Shown: piece after piece, positions 8,011 to 16,973 of the stretch | Numbering within the stretch: the first letter of the stretch is position 1 | Layout of the letters: each line of letters opens with the position of its first letter | Source of the DNA: Caulobacter hibisci | GTDB lineage: Bacteria > Pseudomonadota > Alphaproteobacteria > Caulobacterales > Caulobacteraceae | Assembly: GCF_016135805.1 (NCBI RefSeq) | Contig: NZ_JADWOX010000004.1 | Span: 235,767-299,766 of the forward strand | DNA length: 64,000 nucleotides | Direction of reading: 5' to 3' | The notes under the pieces: model-generated | Told to the model about the DNA's origin: nothing | The model's input: the letters and a program-made list of their open reading frames with translations, nothing else | Databases searched by the model: none | Made by a program: the position numbers and the translations under genes

Positions 8011-9755
8011 GCGCGCGGGCGCTCGCGGCGGCCGTCGCCGCCGGCGAGATCACCGCGCTGGAGGCGGCCGAGGCCGCCCTGGCCCGCATCGCCGCCTATG
8101 ACGCTGTCCAACCGCAGGTGTGGATCGAGCGGCTGAGCCCCGAGGCGGTGCGCGCCTACGCCCGCGCCGTCGATGCGCGGATCGCGGCCGGCGAGGTCCT
8201 GCCGCTGGCCGGCGCGACCTTTGCCATCAAGGACAATATCGATCTGGTCGGCCTGCCCACGACAGCCGGCTGTCCGGACTTCGCCTATGCGCCGGACGCC
8301 TCGGCGTTCGTTGTCCAGCGGTTGATCGCGGCCGGGGCCATTCCGGTCGGCAAGACCAATCTCGACCAGTTCGCCACCGGCCTGAACGGCACCCGCAGCC
8401 CGCACGGCGCGCCGCACTGCGTGTTCAACCGCGCCTTCGTCAGCGGCGGGTCGAGCTCGGGATCGGCGGTCGCCGTGGCGGCGGGCCTGGTCAGCTTCGC
8501 CCTGGGCACCGACACCGCCGGATCGGGCCGCGTCCCGGCCGCCTTCAACAACCTGGTGGGCTTCAAGCCGACCAAGGGCCGCTGGAGCACCACGGGCCTT
8601 GTGCCGGCCTGCCGGTCGCTGGACTGCATCAGCGTCTTTACCCGCGATCTCGACGACGCGGCTCTGGTCGACGCGGTCGCCGCCGGTTTCGACGCCGCCG
8701 ACCCGTTTTCGCGCCCGCTGGAGGACCGTCCCCGCGACGCGAGGCGCCTGGGCGCGCCCCTTCCCCATCAGCGCAACTTCCTGGGCGATGCGGCCGCCGC
8801 CCATCTCTACGAGCAGGCGCTGGAGCGGTTCGCCGCCGAGGGCGCGGAGATCGTGCCGATCGACATCGACTTCCTCAGCGAGGCCGCCCAGCTGCTCTAT
8901 GGCGGCCCATGGGTGGCCGAGCGGACGGCGGCGCTGAAGACGGTGCTGGCCGACAATCCGGACGCCATCGATCCGACGGTGCGGACCATCGTCGAGGCCG
9001 GCCTCGACATCACCGCCGTCGAGCTGTTCGAAGGCGAATATCGGCTGAAGGCCCTGGCCCGACGGGCCGAGGCGCTGTGGGACGAGATCGACCTCTTGAT
9101 CCTGCCCACGGCCCCGACCGCCTTCCGCATCGCCGAGCTGCGGGCCGAGCCTATCCGGCTGAACGCGGCGCTGGGGCTCTATACCAACTTCGTCAACCTG
9201 CTCGACATGAGCGCCCTGGCCGTGCCGGCCGGCTTCCGGGGCGGCGAGGTCGGGTTCGGCGTCACCCTCATCGGTCCGGCCCATGCCGACCGCGCCCTGA
9301 TCGAGGCCGCCCGCCCCTATCTGGCGCGGCTGGACGCTCCTGCCCCCGTTCTCGACCTTGGAGACAAGATGGAAACCATCACCCTCGCCGTCGTCGGCGC
9401 CCACCTGCAAGGCATGCCGCTGCACTGGCAGCTGACCTCGCGCAACGCCCGCTTCCTGGGCGAGGCGAAGACGGCGCAGAGCTATCGCCTCTACGCCATC
9501 GCCAACTCGACCCCGCCCAAGCCGGCGCTCGTGCATGCCGAAGGTGGCGCGCCGATCGCCGTGGAGCTGTACGAACTGGACCTGGCGAGCTTCGGCAGCT
9601 TCACCGCCGAGGTGCCCGCGCCGCTGGCCATCGGCTCGGTGACCCTGGACGACGGCCGCACGGTGAAGGGCTTCGTGGCCGAGCCCCGCGCGCTGGACGG
9701 CGCGGCGGAGATCACCGGCTTTGGCGGGTGGCGGGCCTATATCGCCAGCCTTTGA
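8007..9755 (+). CDS. atzF: Allophanate hydrolase (AtzF type)
   Basis: This 582-residue enzyme splits allophanate into ammonia and CO2. The N-terminal amidase domain has the Ser-cisSer-Lys triad: Lys75 in FAIKDNID, Ser149 in SGGSSSGSAV and Ser173 in GTDTAGSGR. From about residue 455 (METITLAVVGAHLQGMPLHW) comes the small C-terminal domain typical of AtzF/DUR1 allophanate hydrolases, which separates it from ordinary amidases. Length matches AtzF. I chose the GTG at 8007, which overlaps the preceding TGA (GTGA) and gives an N-terminus aligned with the family. Last gene of the operon, followed by a REPIN-like element. Confidence 0.92.
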   Translation: MSARALAAAVAAGEITALEAAEAALARIAAYDAVQPQVWIERLSPEAVRAYARAVDARIAAGEVLPLAGATFAIKDNIDLVGLPTTAGCPDFAYAPDASAFVVQRLIAAGAIPVGKTNLDQFATGLNGTRSPHGAPHCVFNRAFVSGGSSSGSAVAVAAGLVSFALGTDTAGSGRVPAAFNNLVGFKPTKGRWSTTGLVPACRSLDCISVFTRDLDDAALVDAVAAGFDAADPFSRPLEDRPRDARRLGAPLPHQRNFLGDAAAAHLYEQALERFAAEGAEIVPIDIDFLSEAAQLLYGGPWVAERTAALKTVLADNPDAIDPTVRTIVEAGLDITAVELFEGEYRLKALARRAEALWDEIDLLILPTAPTAFRIAELRAEPIRLNAALGLYTNFVNLLDMSALAVPAGFRGGEVGFGVTLIGPAHADRALIEAARPYLARLDAPAPVLDLGDKMETITLAVVGAHLQGMPLHWQLTSRNARFLGEAKTAQSYRLYAIANSTPPKPALVHAEGGAPIAVELYELDLASFGSFTAEVPAPLAIGSVTLDDGRTVKGFVAEPRALDGAAEITGFGGWRAYIASL

Positions 9756-9782
9756 GCTGGCCTCTTTTCCTTGCAAACCGAG

Positions 9783-9881
9783 AATCCCCGCGAAGGCGGG
9801 GATCCAAGCTGAATCGGCGGGCCTATCCTCGGACGGCGCCATGACCCGAGAGTCGGCTTGGATCCCCGCCTTCGCGGGGAT
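9783..9881. repeat. REPIN-like inverted repeat element, copy 1
   Basis: Two arms in inverted orientation, at 9783-9809 and 9855-9881. Each arm is itself a hairpin (ATCCCCGC-GAAG-GCGGGGAT followed by CCAAGC). The right arm runs into TTTTT, so it can also end transcription of allophanate hydrolase. It lies between convergent genes. Similar copies are at 12562-12658 and 39095-39193. Confidence 0.9.
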
Positions 9882-9934
9882 TTTTCGGTTTTGGGTGGGT
9901 GGTCCCCATTACTGCATGGGGACCCTTGTCCCCC

Positions 9935-11212
9935 TCAGTCCTCCGGATCCTGCAAAGGCCCCGGCGGAACCAGGCTCGGGCACAGGTTGGCCACCGGCTT
10001 GTCGTGCAGCACCTTCTCGACGAAGGCCGGCGAGTCCGCGCGCGAGCGCATCACGGCGCTGGCGTGGGTGGCGCGGGGGTAATAGCGCCACTCGACGGTG
10101 TTTCCCGCCGCGCACATGGCCGAGACGAAGTTGTACTGGCTGACCGTCTGGGCGTCGGAATCGGCCAGGCCCGTGCCGACGAACACCGGGGTCGGGATCT
10201 TCACGTCCGGGAAGTCGCTGAGCGCGTCGGCCTTGGCTTCCAGAGCGTCGATCGGGCGCTTGTAGAGCTTGTCGACCGGCAGGGCGATATCGCGGGCGAA
10301 GGCGCGCAGGCCACCCATGCAGGTGGTCTGGGCCTTTTCCAGCAGCGGCCAGCCGGCCTCCGAGATGTAGTCCTCGGCGCGGACGCCCTTCGGGTCGACC
10401 GAGCGGGCCGTGCCCAGGAAATAGAGGATCTCGTAGGCGGCGTTCCCGCCGGCGTCGCGGTCGGTATAGAGGCTGGGGATAGCCTCCTGCGGCGCGCCGC
10501 CAGTGTTGTTGGTGTGGGCCACCAGGCCCGTGGCCACGGTGCCCTTGATCTTCAGTTCCGGGGCATAGGTCGGGGCCAGCCAGGCCGCCGCGATCGCCGC
10601 GCCCGAGCCCTGCGACTGGCCCATGGTCACCACCTTGTTGGCCAGCAGGCCCGGATAGGCCTTGAGCACCGCGCGCACGCTGTCGAGCACGGCGATGCCT
10701 TCCGAGCGCGATTGCAGGTACGGGTGCGGACCGGGCGCGCCGAGGCCCGCATAGTCGGTGGCGACGACGGCGTAGCCGGCCTCCAGCCAGGCCGACAGAT
10801 ACTGCTGGTCGCGCAGTGAGCGCGGATTGAACGACGGGGCGCAGACGTCCGCCACGCCCGTCGTGCCGTGGGCCCAGGCGATCACCGGCCAGCCGCCGAC
10901 CGGCGGCGCGCCCTTGGGGAAGAACACCGCGCCCGAGACCGTCTCGATCGCCCTGGCGTCCAGCCAGTTGGTGGCGCTGTAGAGGATGCGCTCGGCCCGG
11001 CCGGCGCCGGCCAACGACAACTCGGCCGGCAGGGTCTCGGTGCGCAGCATCATGCCCGGCAGCGAGGGCGCGGCGCCGGTCCAGCGGTAGAACGGGGTCA
11101 CCCCGCCGTCGCCCGCCCAGAGGTCGGCGCCGCGCGGGACGGGCTGGGCCAGCACGGGTTGGGCGACCATGGCCGCGGCCGCGAGAAGGCAGGAAAGGCG
11201 GGTTCGGAGCAT
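9935..11212 (-). CDS. Secreted alpha/beta hydrolase, secretory lipase (LIP) family
   Basis: This 425-residue protein has a Sec signal peptide (residues 1 to about 22, ending VLAQP). The alpha/beta-hydrolase core shows AWAHGTTG (oxyanion region), nucleophile elbow GQSQGSG, an acid in GTGLADSDAQ and a late His in YPRATHASAV. The layout, with the cap region between the nucleophile and the acid and length near 400, matches the secretory lipase family of fungal and bacterial extracellular lipases. It probably hydrolyses esters in the periplasm or outside the cell. It is divergent from a LysR gene 360 bases away, which may control it. Confidence 0.82.
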   Translation of the reverse strand: MLRTRLSCLLAAAAMVAQPVLAQPVPRGADLWAGDGGVTPFYRWTGAAPSLPGMMLRTETLPAELSLAGAGRAERILYSATNWLDARAIETVSGAVFFPKGAPPVGGWPVIAWAHGTTGVADVCAPSFNPRSLRDQQYLSAWLEAGYAVVATDYAGLGAPGPHPYLQSRSEGIAVLDSVRAVLKAYPGLLANKVVTMGQSQGSGAAIAAAWLAPTYAPELKIKGTVATGLVAHTNNTGGAPQEAIPSLYTDRDAGGNAAYEILYFLGTARSVDPKGVRAEDYISEAGWPLLEKAQTTCMGGLRAFARDIALPVDKLYKRPIDALEAKADALSDFPDVKIPTPVFVGTGLADSDAQTVSQYNFVSAMCAAGNTVEWRYYPRATHASAVMRSRADSPAFVEKVLHDKPVANLCPSLVPPGPLQDPED

Positions 11213-11571
11213 CGGCGGCGGCGTCCTGGCTGGCGCGAAAAAGGGTCGTGCGGCCGGACCCGACCCATCGCCTTAGTTGCCGAAAGCGGAAAGCTCGCCT
11301 TTGCGGGTGAACCGGGCACGGATCGCGCAACGGTCGCCGAACGACGAGTTTTCGCAAACGCCGCGAGCCGCGCAAATTTCAGGCGCCGGCCATCAGCTTT
11401 TCAGCAAACCCCAGGGATATCCGGTTTCTAGCCGACGGCGATCCCGGCCCGCTTCCCGCCGGTGCTATGCCGGACGGGCGTCACGCCCCGATCGCGATCC
11501 TCAGATTGCGTCGCCTAGAGGCAAATCGGGAATGGCGCCTTGGGCAATGATTGTTGTCGGGCGAGCCAAGT
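11213..11571. other. 359-base divergent intergenic region
   Basis: The region between the secreted lipase-like gene and the LysR gene. It must hold both promoters. No coding frame with a credible start, no terminator and no clear operator dyad was found. Confidence 0.5.
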
Positions 11572-12507
11572 ATGGAACTGGGTCTGAAGCGTTTCACGGG
11601 CAAGGTCAGCGACAATGACCTGCGGCTGCTGCGCACCTTCGCCACAGTGGTCAAGCACGGGGGCTTCGTGGCCGCCGAGTCCGAGTTGCAGATCGGCCTG
11701 CCGTCGATCAGCCGCTACATCAAGGACCTGGAAATCCGCCTGGGCGCGCGGCTGTGCGAGCGCGGCCGACGCGGCTTCACCCTGACCGCCGAGGGTGCCC
11801 GGGTGCACGAGGCCTGCGAGAAGCTGTTCGACGAGCTCGACCTGTTCGAATCCCGTGTGCGCGACATCCACGCCAGCCCGGCCGGCGCCATCCGCATCGG
11901 CATGGTCGACGCCCTGGTCGGCGATCCCAACTTCCGCCTGCCCGAGGTGTTCGACGGCTACAAGGCCGCCTATCCGAACGTGCACTTCAACATCTCGACC
12001 ACGACCTCGAACCTGATCGAGCAGGCGGTGATCGAGAACAATCTCGACATCGGCGTGGTGTTCGACCGCCGGCCGATGGACCAGCTGCGCTACCACTTCC
12101 TCTATGAGGAGATCAGCTTCCTCTACTGCAGCGAGGACCACCCGGCCTGGCGGCTGCGCCAGCACGACGACCGTGTCTGCGCCGACGACATCGCCTCCTA
12201 CGACTTCGTCGGCTATCCGTTCGAGCACGAGATGGAGCGGCTGGGGGTCAGCGGCCTGCTCAAGCGCACGGCCACGGTCACCCACATGGAGTCGATCGCC
12301 ATGATGATCGCCTCGGGCCGGTATCTGGGTTTCCTGACCGAGCACCAGGTGGCGGCGATGGGCGGCGGCAAGCGCTTCCACAAGATCGCGCCGGAGGCCT
12401 TCTCCTACGCCAGCAAGATCTCGGTGATCACCCGCCAGGGCCAGACCCCGCCGCTGGTGGCGGCCTTCATCGAGCAGGTCGAGGCGGCGCGGGCCCGGGT
12501 GAACTGA
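11572..12507 (+). CDS. LysR-family transcriptional regulator
   Basis: This 311-residue protein has an N-terminal winged HTH (DNDLRLLRTFATVVKHGGFV, then ELQIGLPSISRYIKDLEIRLG) and a LysR substrate domain from about residue 95 (GAIRIGMVDALVGD). I chose the ATG at 11572; an upstream TTG pair at 11551/11554 would add seven residues. The gene is divergent from the secretory lipase gene and converges with the TonB receptor. Target and ligand are unknown. Confidence 0.9.
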   Translation: MELGLKRFTGKVSDNDLRLLRTFATVVKHGGFVAAESELQIGLPSISRYIKDLEIRLGARLCERGRRGFTLTAEGARVHEACEKLFDELDLFESRVRDIHASPAGAIRIGMVDALVGDPNFRLPEVFDGYKAAYPNVHFNISTTTSNLIEQAVIENNLDIGVVFDRRPMDQLRYHFLYEEISFLYCSEDHPAWRLRQHDDRVCADDIASYDFVGYPFEHEMERLGVSGLLKRTATVTHMESIAMMIASGRYLGFLTEHQVAAMGGGKRFHKIAPEAFSYASKISVITRQGQTPPLVAAFIEQVEAARARVN

Positions 12508-12561
12508 CCCGGGTGAATTGAAAAAGGGGCGCGGCTATCCACGGCGCCTCCCAAAACCGCA

Positions 12562-12658
12562 TGTCCCCGCGAAGGCGGGGACCCAAGCCGAGTCAGCGGA
12601 CAACCCACGGCCGTGGACCATCTCGAGAGCCAGCTTGGATCCCCGCGTTCGCGGGGAT
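12562..12658. repeat. REPIN-like inverted repeat element, copy 2
   Basis: Inverted arms at 12562-12588 and 12633-12658 with the same GTCCCCGCGAAGGCGGGGAC-type hairpins and CCAAGC/GCTTGG inner ends. The right arm has a variant loop (CGTTCG). It lies between the convergent LysR and TonB receptor genes, where no other terminator is visible. Confidence 0.9.
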
Positions 12659-12707
12659 GCTCGGATAAGGGGGCCGACAACCGGTGTCGGCCCTCCTCCG
12701 CTTCGTC

Positions 12708-15023
12708 CTAGAACTTCGCCTTCACATTCAGGCCCACCGTGCGCGGACGCAGGGCCAGGCCCTGGGTGACGAACAGCACCGAGGGCTTCTGGATGATGGT
12801 GTCCTCGTTCAGCAGGTTCTTGGCGAACAGCGACAGTTCCAGCTTGTCGAAGGTCACGCCCAGGCTGGCGTCCACCAGGTCGTAGGACGGCCGGCGGTAG
12901 TCCTTGCTGGTCGTCGTGTAGGAACCGTAGCTTTCGCCCGTGTGCGACCAGTTCACGCTGGCGAAGCCGTCGATGCGGTTGGTGATCGGACGGTCATAGT
13001 CGAAGCCCACCGAGAAGGTGTTCTCCGGCGTGCCCAGCAGCTTGGAGCCGTCGACCGCGCCGGTGCCTTTCGCCGCCTCGGTGATCTTGGCGTCGGTGAC
13101 GGCGCCCGACAGGTTGAGGGTCAGGTTGTCGGTCAGCAGGGCGCGCAGTTCGAACTCGCCGCCCTGGCTGCGGGCGTCGCCGGCGTTGCCGGTGATCACC
13201 GAGCCGCAGGTCGACAGACGCACCGACTGCTGGACGTTCTTCCAGTCGATGTAGAAGGCCGAGGCGTTGAAGGTCACGCGGCCGTCGAACAGGCGGGTCT
13301 TGGCGCCGCCCTCGTAGCTCCACAGGCTGTCGGGACGATAGCTCTTGGCGTCGGAGAGGCCGAGGCTGCGCACGTCGGCCGCGCAGAACGAGGTCAGGGC
13401 GTTGTTCTGGCCGCCCAGGCGGAAGCCCTTGGCGGCGTTGGCGTACAGCGACACCGACTTGGAAGCCTCAAAGGTCACCGCGACCTTCGGGGTCAGCGGG
13501 GCCGAGCGGGTGGAGGCGTCGTCGTGGGCCGGGGCCCCGTCGGCGAGCCAGCCGCCCTCTTCCAGCGCGTACTGGCTGGACGCCTTGACCTGGCGCAGGC
13601 CGATAGTGGCTTTGAGCTTGTCGGTGACCTTGAACGAGCCTTCGGCGAACAGGGCCGTCTGGTTGTTGCGGCGCACCGAGTTGAAGTAGCCGATCAGGCC
13701 GCCCGGCGTGGCGTAGCCGAGCGCGGCCTGGGTCGTGGTTCCCAGTTCGGACGCGACGGCGGCGTCGAGGCCCAGCACGTATTCGTGGTCGAGGCTGGTG
13801 ATTTTCTGCTTGGCGAAATAGGCGCCGACCTGCCACTCGTAGCGCTTGCCGCTCTCGGCCAGCGACGGCGAGGCCAGGCGGAATTCCTGGCTGTAGGTGG
13901 CCACCGCGTCCTTGTTGCGCATGACCCCCGGTAGGGCGGCGAGCGTCTCGTAGGTGTCGCCGTAGCTGTCGTCGAGGACGCTGGCGACATACTCGCTGTC
14001 ATAGATCGAGCCGTCGAACTGGCGGTCGAAGCGGCGGTAGGCGTAGCCGCTGATGGAGGTGAAGGTCAGGTCGCCGAAGCGCTTCTCGACCGTCACGCTG
14101 GGCGCGAACAGGGTGTCCTCGCTGGGCTCGCGCACCGGGCGGTTTTCCTGGAACTTGCCGAGCGACAGCTTGGTGATGCCGGTGTCGTCGGAATCGGTCT
14201 GCTGCCACTGCACCGTGGAGCTGACCTTCAGGTCGTCGGTCGGCTCCCACAGGAAGCTGGCGCGCAGGGCCGTGGTGCGCTCGGCGTCGACGTTCTTGTT
14301 GTCGACCACGCCGGCAGCGTTCACGTGGTCGATGAAGCCGCTCTGGTATTCGCGCTGGACAGCCAGGCGCAGGGCCGCGTTCTCGCCGATCGGGGCGTTG
14401 ACCACGCCGCCGAACAGATAGTTCACGCCGCCCTCGTCGGTGCTGGAAACCTCGCCCTGGGCGCTGCTTTCGAAGCCGCCCAGCGTCGGGGCCTTGGTGA
14501 TGAAGCGCAGGGTGCCGCCCAGCGAGCTGTCGCCGTAGAGCGTGCCTTGCGGGCCGCGCAGCACTTCGACGTGGTCGAGGTCGAACAGGCGCGGCAGGGT
14601 CACGCCGGTGAAGAACTGGTTGGGGATCGTCAGCGAGACGTCGTTCAGATAGACGCCGACCGTCGCCGAACCTTGCGACGAGCTGATGCCGCGCAGGCTG
14701 ATGCGCGACAGGCCGCTGGAGCCGGTGTTGCTGAACGACAGGCCCGGCGTGCTGCGGGCCAGATCGGCGTAGTTGGCCACGTGCTGCTTGGCCAGCTGGT
14801 CGCCGGTCAGGACGCTGATGCTGAGCGGCACGTCACGGACGTTTTCCGAGCGCTTCTGGGCGGTGACGACCAACTCGGGGACGATGTTGTCGTCGGCCGC
14901 AGGCGCGGCGTCGGTCTGGGCCCAGGCCAGGGCCGGCGCCACGGCGGCCAGCATGCCGGCGACCATCAGGCTCGCCTTGAGGCCGCGTCCCCGTCGACGG
15001 ACCGTCACGAAATCCGAATACAT
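12708..15023 (-). CDS. TonB-dependent outer-membrane receptor
   Basis: This 771-residue protein has a signal peptide (about residues 1-36, ending ALAWAQ), a TonB-box-like/plug region (ELVVTAQKRSENVRDVPLSI, then DHVEVLRGPQGTLYGDSSLG) and a 22-strand barrel ending in VGLNVKAKF with the terminal Phe of outer-membrane proteins. The plug signature is that of sphingomonad/Caulobacter receptors for uncharacterised organic substrates. The start at 15023 is supported by AGGGGAT upstream and the signal peptide. It is divergent from an MFS transporter, suggesting the two import the same compound across the outer and inner membranes. Confidence 0.94.
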   Translation of the reverse strand: MYSDFVTVRRRGRGLKASLMVAGMLAAVAPALAWAQTDAAPAADDNIVPELVVTAQKRSENVRDVPLSISVLTGDQLAKQHVANYADLARSTPGLSFSNTGSSGLSRISLRGISSSQGSATVGVYLNDVSLTIPNQFFTGVTLPRLFDLDHVEVLRGPQGTLYGDSSLGGTLRFITKAPTLGGFESSAQGEVSSTDEGGVNYLFGGVVNAPIGENAALRLAVQREYQSGFIDHVNAAGVVDNKNVDAERTTALRASFLWEPTDDLKVSSTVQWQQTDSDDTGITKLSLGKFQENRPVREPSEDTLFAPSVTVEKRFGDLTFTSISGYAYRRFDRQFDGSIYDSEYVASVLDDSYGDTYETLAALPGVMRNKDAVATYSQEFRLASPSLAESGKRYEWQVGAYFAKQKITSLDHEYVLGLDAAVASELGTTTQAALGYATPGGLIGYFNSVRRNNQTALFAEGSFKVTDKLKATIGLRQVKASSQYALEEGGWLADGAPAHDDASTRSAPLTPKVAVTFEASKSVSLYANAAKGFRLGGQNNALTSFCAADVRSLGLSDAKSYRPDSLWSYEGGAKTRLFDGRVTFNASAFYIDWKNVQQSVRLSTCGSVITGNAGDARSQGGEFELRALLTDNLTLNLSGAVTDAKITEAAKGTGAVDGSKLLGTPENTFSVGFDYDRPITNRIDGFASVNWSHTGESYGSYTTTSKDYRRPSYDLVDASLGVTFDKLELSLFAKNLLNEDTIIQKPSVLFVTQGLALRPRTVGLNVKAKF

Positions 15024-15355
15024 CTCGATTATCCCCTTAAGCTTGAAAGCCGTGCGACGGGCTTGCCTCTTGATCGAGGGTGATGGCGGTCGCGGGTTCT
15101 GACGCTTTCCTCCTCCCGGAAAGGCCGCCCACGGCTCGCTCAAGCCGGTCTGATGCGAGGATTTGGCAGGAGCCCGCCAGCGAGAATGTCGCGTTGCACA
15201 ATGATGGTTGCGCGAATTTCGAAGTGAACGGCGACGCTTCCCAACGCGGCCTGGGCTTCGTTACGCAACACGCCAAGCATGGTTGCGAAGATCGCCATCT
15301 ACCCGGGACGTGGGCCGTGGTTGTTCGGCGGGGTCAGAGACTCCCAGGATCGATC
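15024..15355. other. 332-base divergent intergenic region
   Basis: The gap between the TonB receptor and the MFS gene. It should hold both promoters. No RNA gene, operator dyad or extra coding frame could be supported. Confidence 0.5.
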
Positions 15356-16651
15356 ATGGCCGACGCCGCTATCGCCGACGCAACCCCCGCCCCGGCCGCC
15401 TCGAAGGTGTCGAGCCGGGCCTGGGTGGTGCTGGCCATGCTGACCCTGGTCTACACCTTCAGCTGGATCGACCGCTTCCTGCTGATCATCCTGGTCGACC
15501 CGATCAGCCGTGACCTGAAGGTCTCCAACACCGAGATCGGCCTTCTGACCGGCTTCGGCTCGTCCCTGCTCTATTCGCTGGCGGGCTTTCCGATCGCTCG
15601 GCTGGCCGACAAGGGCTCGCGCCGGGCGATCATCGCCGCGGCCATCGGCACCTGGAGCACGCTGACGGTGATCAGCGGCTTCGTGGGCAACTTCATGGGC
15701 CTGGCCCTGGCGCGGTTCGGCATCGCCGTCTCGTCGGCCGGCTGCTCGCCGGCCGCCTATTCACTGATCTCGGACTATTTCCCGCAGGCCCGGCGCGGGG
15801 CGGCGATCGCCGTCTACAGCCTGGGCATCTCGATCGGCATGTGGGCGGGCCTGACCTTCGGCGGCGTGCTGGAGGACCATTTCGGCTGGCGCAGCGCCTT
15901 CCTGATCGTCGGCTTCCCGGGGATGATCGTCGCGGCCCTGTTCTTCCTGATCGTGCGCGAGCCGCCGCGCGGGACCTTCGACGCCGCCACGGAAGAGAAC
16001 GCCCGCCAGTACTCGCTGAAGGAAGCCGCCGGCCACATCATCACCCACCCCAGCTTCCTGCCGATCGCCCTGGGTTTCGCCTTGATCTCGGCCTCGGCCA
16101 GCGCCTTCGAAAACTGGGTGCCGACCTACATGATCCGCGTGCAGCACCTGTCGTCGACCGAGGTCGGCTCGGTCAGCGGCCTGCTGCAAGGCGTCACCGG
16201 TTTCGTGGGAACCCTCATTTTCGGCTTCGCCGCCGACCGTCTCGGCAACCGCGACCAGCGTTGGTACCTGTGGTTGCCGATGATCGGCATCGCCGTGATG
16301 GGCCCGGCCATCCTGCTGTTCTTCAAGACCAGCGGCCCGACCGCCTATCTCTGCTACTTCGTGGCCGAACTGGCCGGCTCGGCCTTCTCCGCCCCGCTGT
16401 TCGCGGCTGGCCAGATGCTGCTGCCGCCGCGCCTGCGGGCCGTGGGCATGGCCAGCATGCTGTTCGTGCTCAACGTCATCGGCATGGGCGTGGGCCCGTT
16501 CCTGACCGGCTGGCTCAGCGACTTTTTCGCCGCCCGCGGCGCGGCCGAGGGCCTAGCCCCGGCCATCTCGCTGATGCAGCTCAACGCCGTGGGCGGCGGG
16601 ATCTGCCTGCTTTACGCCGCCGCGCGGCTTGGACGCCCGGCCCGCGCCTAG
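15356..16651 (+). CDS. MFS transporter (12 TM, Spinster-like)
   Basis: This 431-residue inner-membrane protein has the MFS fold: TM1 ends SWIDRFLLIILVDP, loop 2-3 is ARLADKGSRRA, and TM segments follow at regular spacing with the inter-domain loop near residue 200. WIDRF in TM1 resembles the Spinster-like group of MFS proteins common in alphaproteobacteria. The ATG at 15356 directly precedes the cytoplasmic N-tail. The divergent TonB receptor suggests uptake of a shared unknown substrate. Confidence 0.88.
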   Translation: MADAAIADATPAPAASKVSSRAWVVLAMLTLVYTFSWIDRFLLIILVDPISRDLKVSNTEIGLLTGFGSSLLYSLAGFPIARLADKGSRRAIIAAAIGTWSTLTVISGFVGNFMGLALARFGIAVSSAGCSPAAYSLISDYFPQARRGAAIAVYSLGISIGMWAGLTFGGVLEDHFGWRSAFLIVGFPGMIVAALFFLIVREPPRGTFDAATEENARQYSLKEAAGHIITHPSFLPIALGFALISASASAFENWVPTYMIRVQHLSSTEVGSVSGLLQGVTGFVGTLIFGFAADRLGNRDQRWYLWLPMIGIAVMGPAILLFFKTSGPTAYLCYFVAELAGSAFSAPLFAAGQMLLPPRLRAVGMASMLFVLNVIGMGVGPFLTGWLSDFFAARGAAEGLAPAISLMQLNAVGGGICLLYAAARLGRPARA

Positions 16652-16973
16652 GACCCGGCGCGGGGCCGTCATCGGCCCAACTTCAGGACCAACCCGCTCG
16701 CCCATTCGTTCGGCGATCAGCGGTAACCAACCGAAATCGCACGCGCGATCCGGAACCTTTGCCTTGCCGCCGCATTCACGGAACCTACGCGTAGGGCCGC
16801 GAGTGGGGGAACGAGTGACTTCAGAGCATTGCACAGGCTGGCCGCATCCAGCCAAAGCCGCGCGTCCGCACGCGACGGCGCACAGCCGCTAGCGCCCTGC
16901 TCCACACCCCACATATCGCCATATCCCAACTGGCCTCCGCCTAGCCAAGGCGGGTTTTCCTGTTCGAGTTCCC
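16652..16973. other. 322-base intergenic region upstream of the signalling operon
   Basis: No gene or recognisable RNA was seen here. It must include the 5' leader and promoter of the hybrid kinase operon; no convincing -35/-10 pair was found by eye. Confidence 0.45.

Noticed and set aside
9721..10143. Short frame encoding PRIPAKAGIQAES-like peptide
   Set aside because: This is translation through the REPIN-like hairpin, a common false call in genomes with these repeats.
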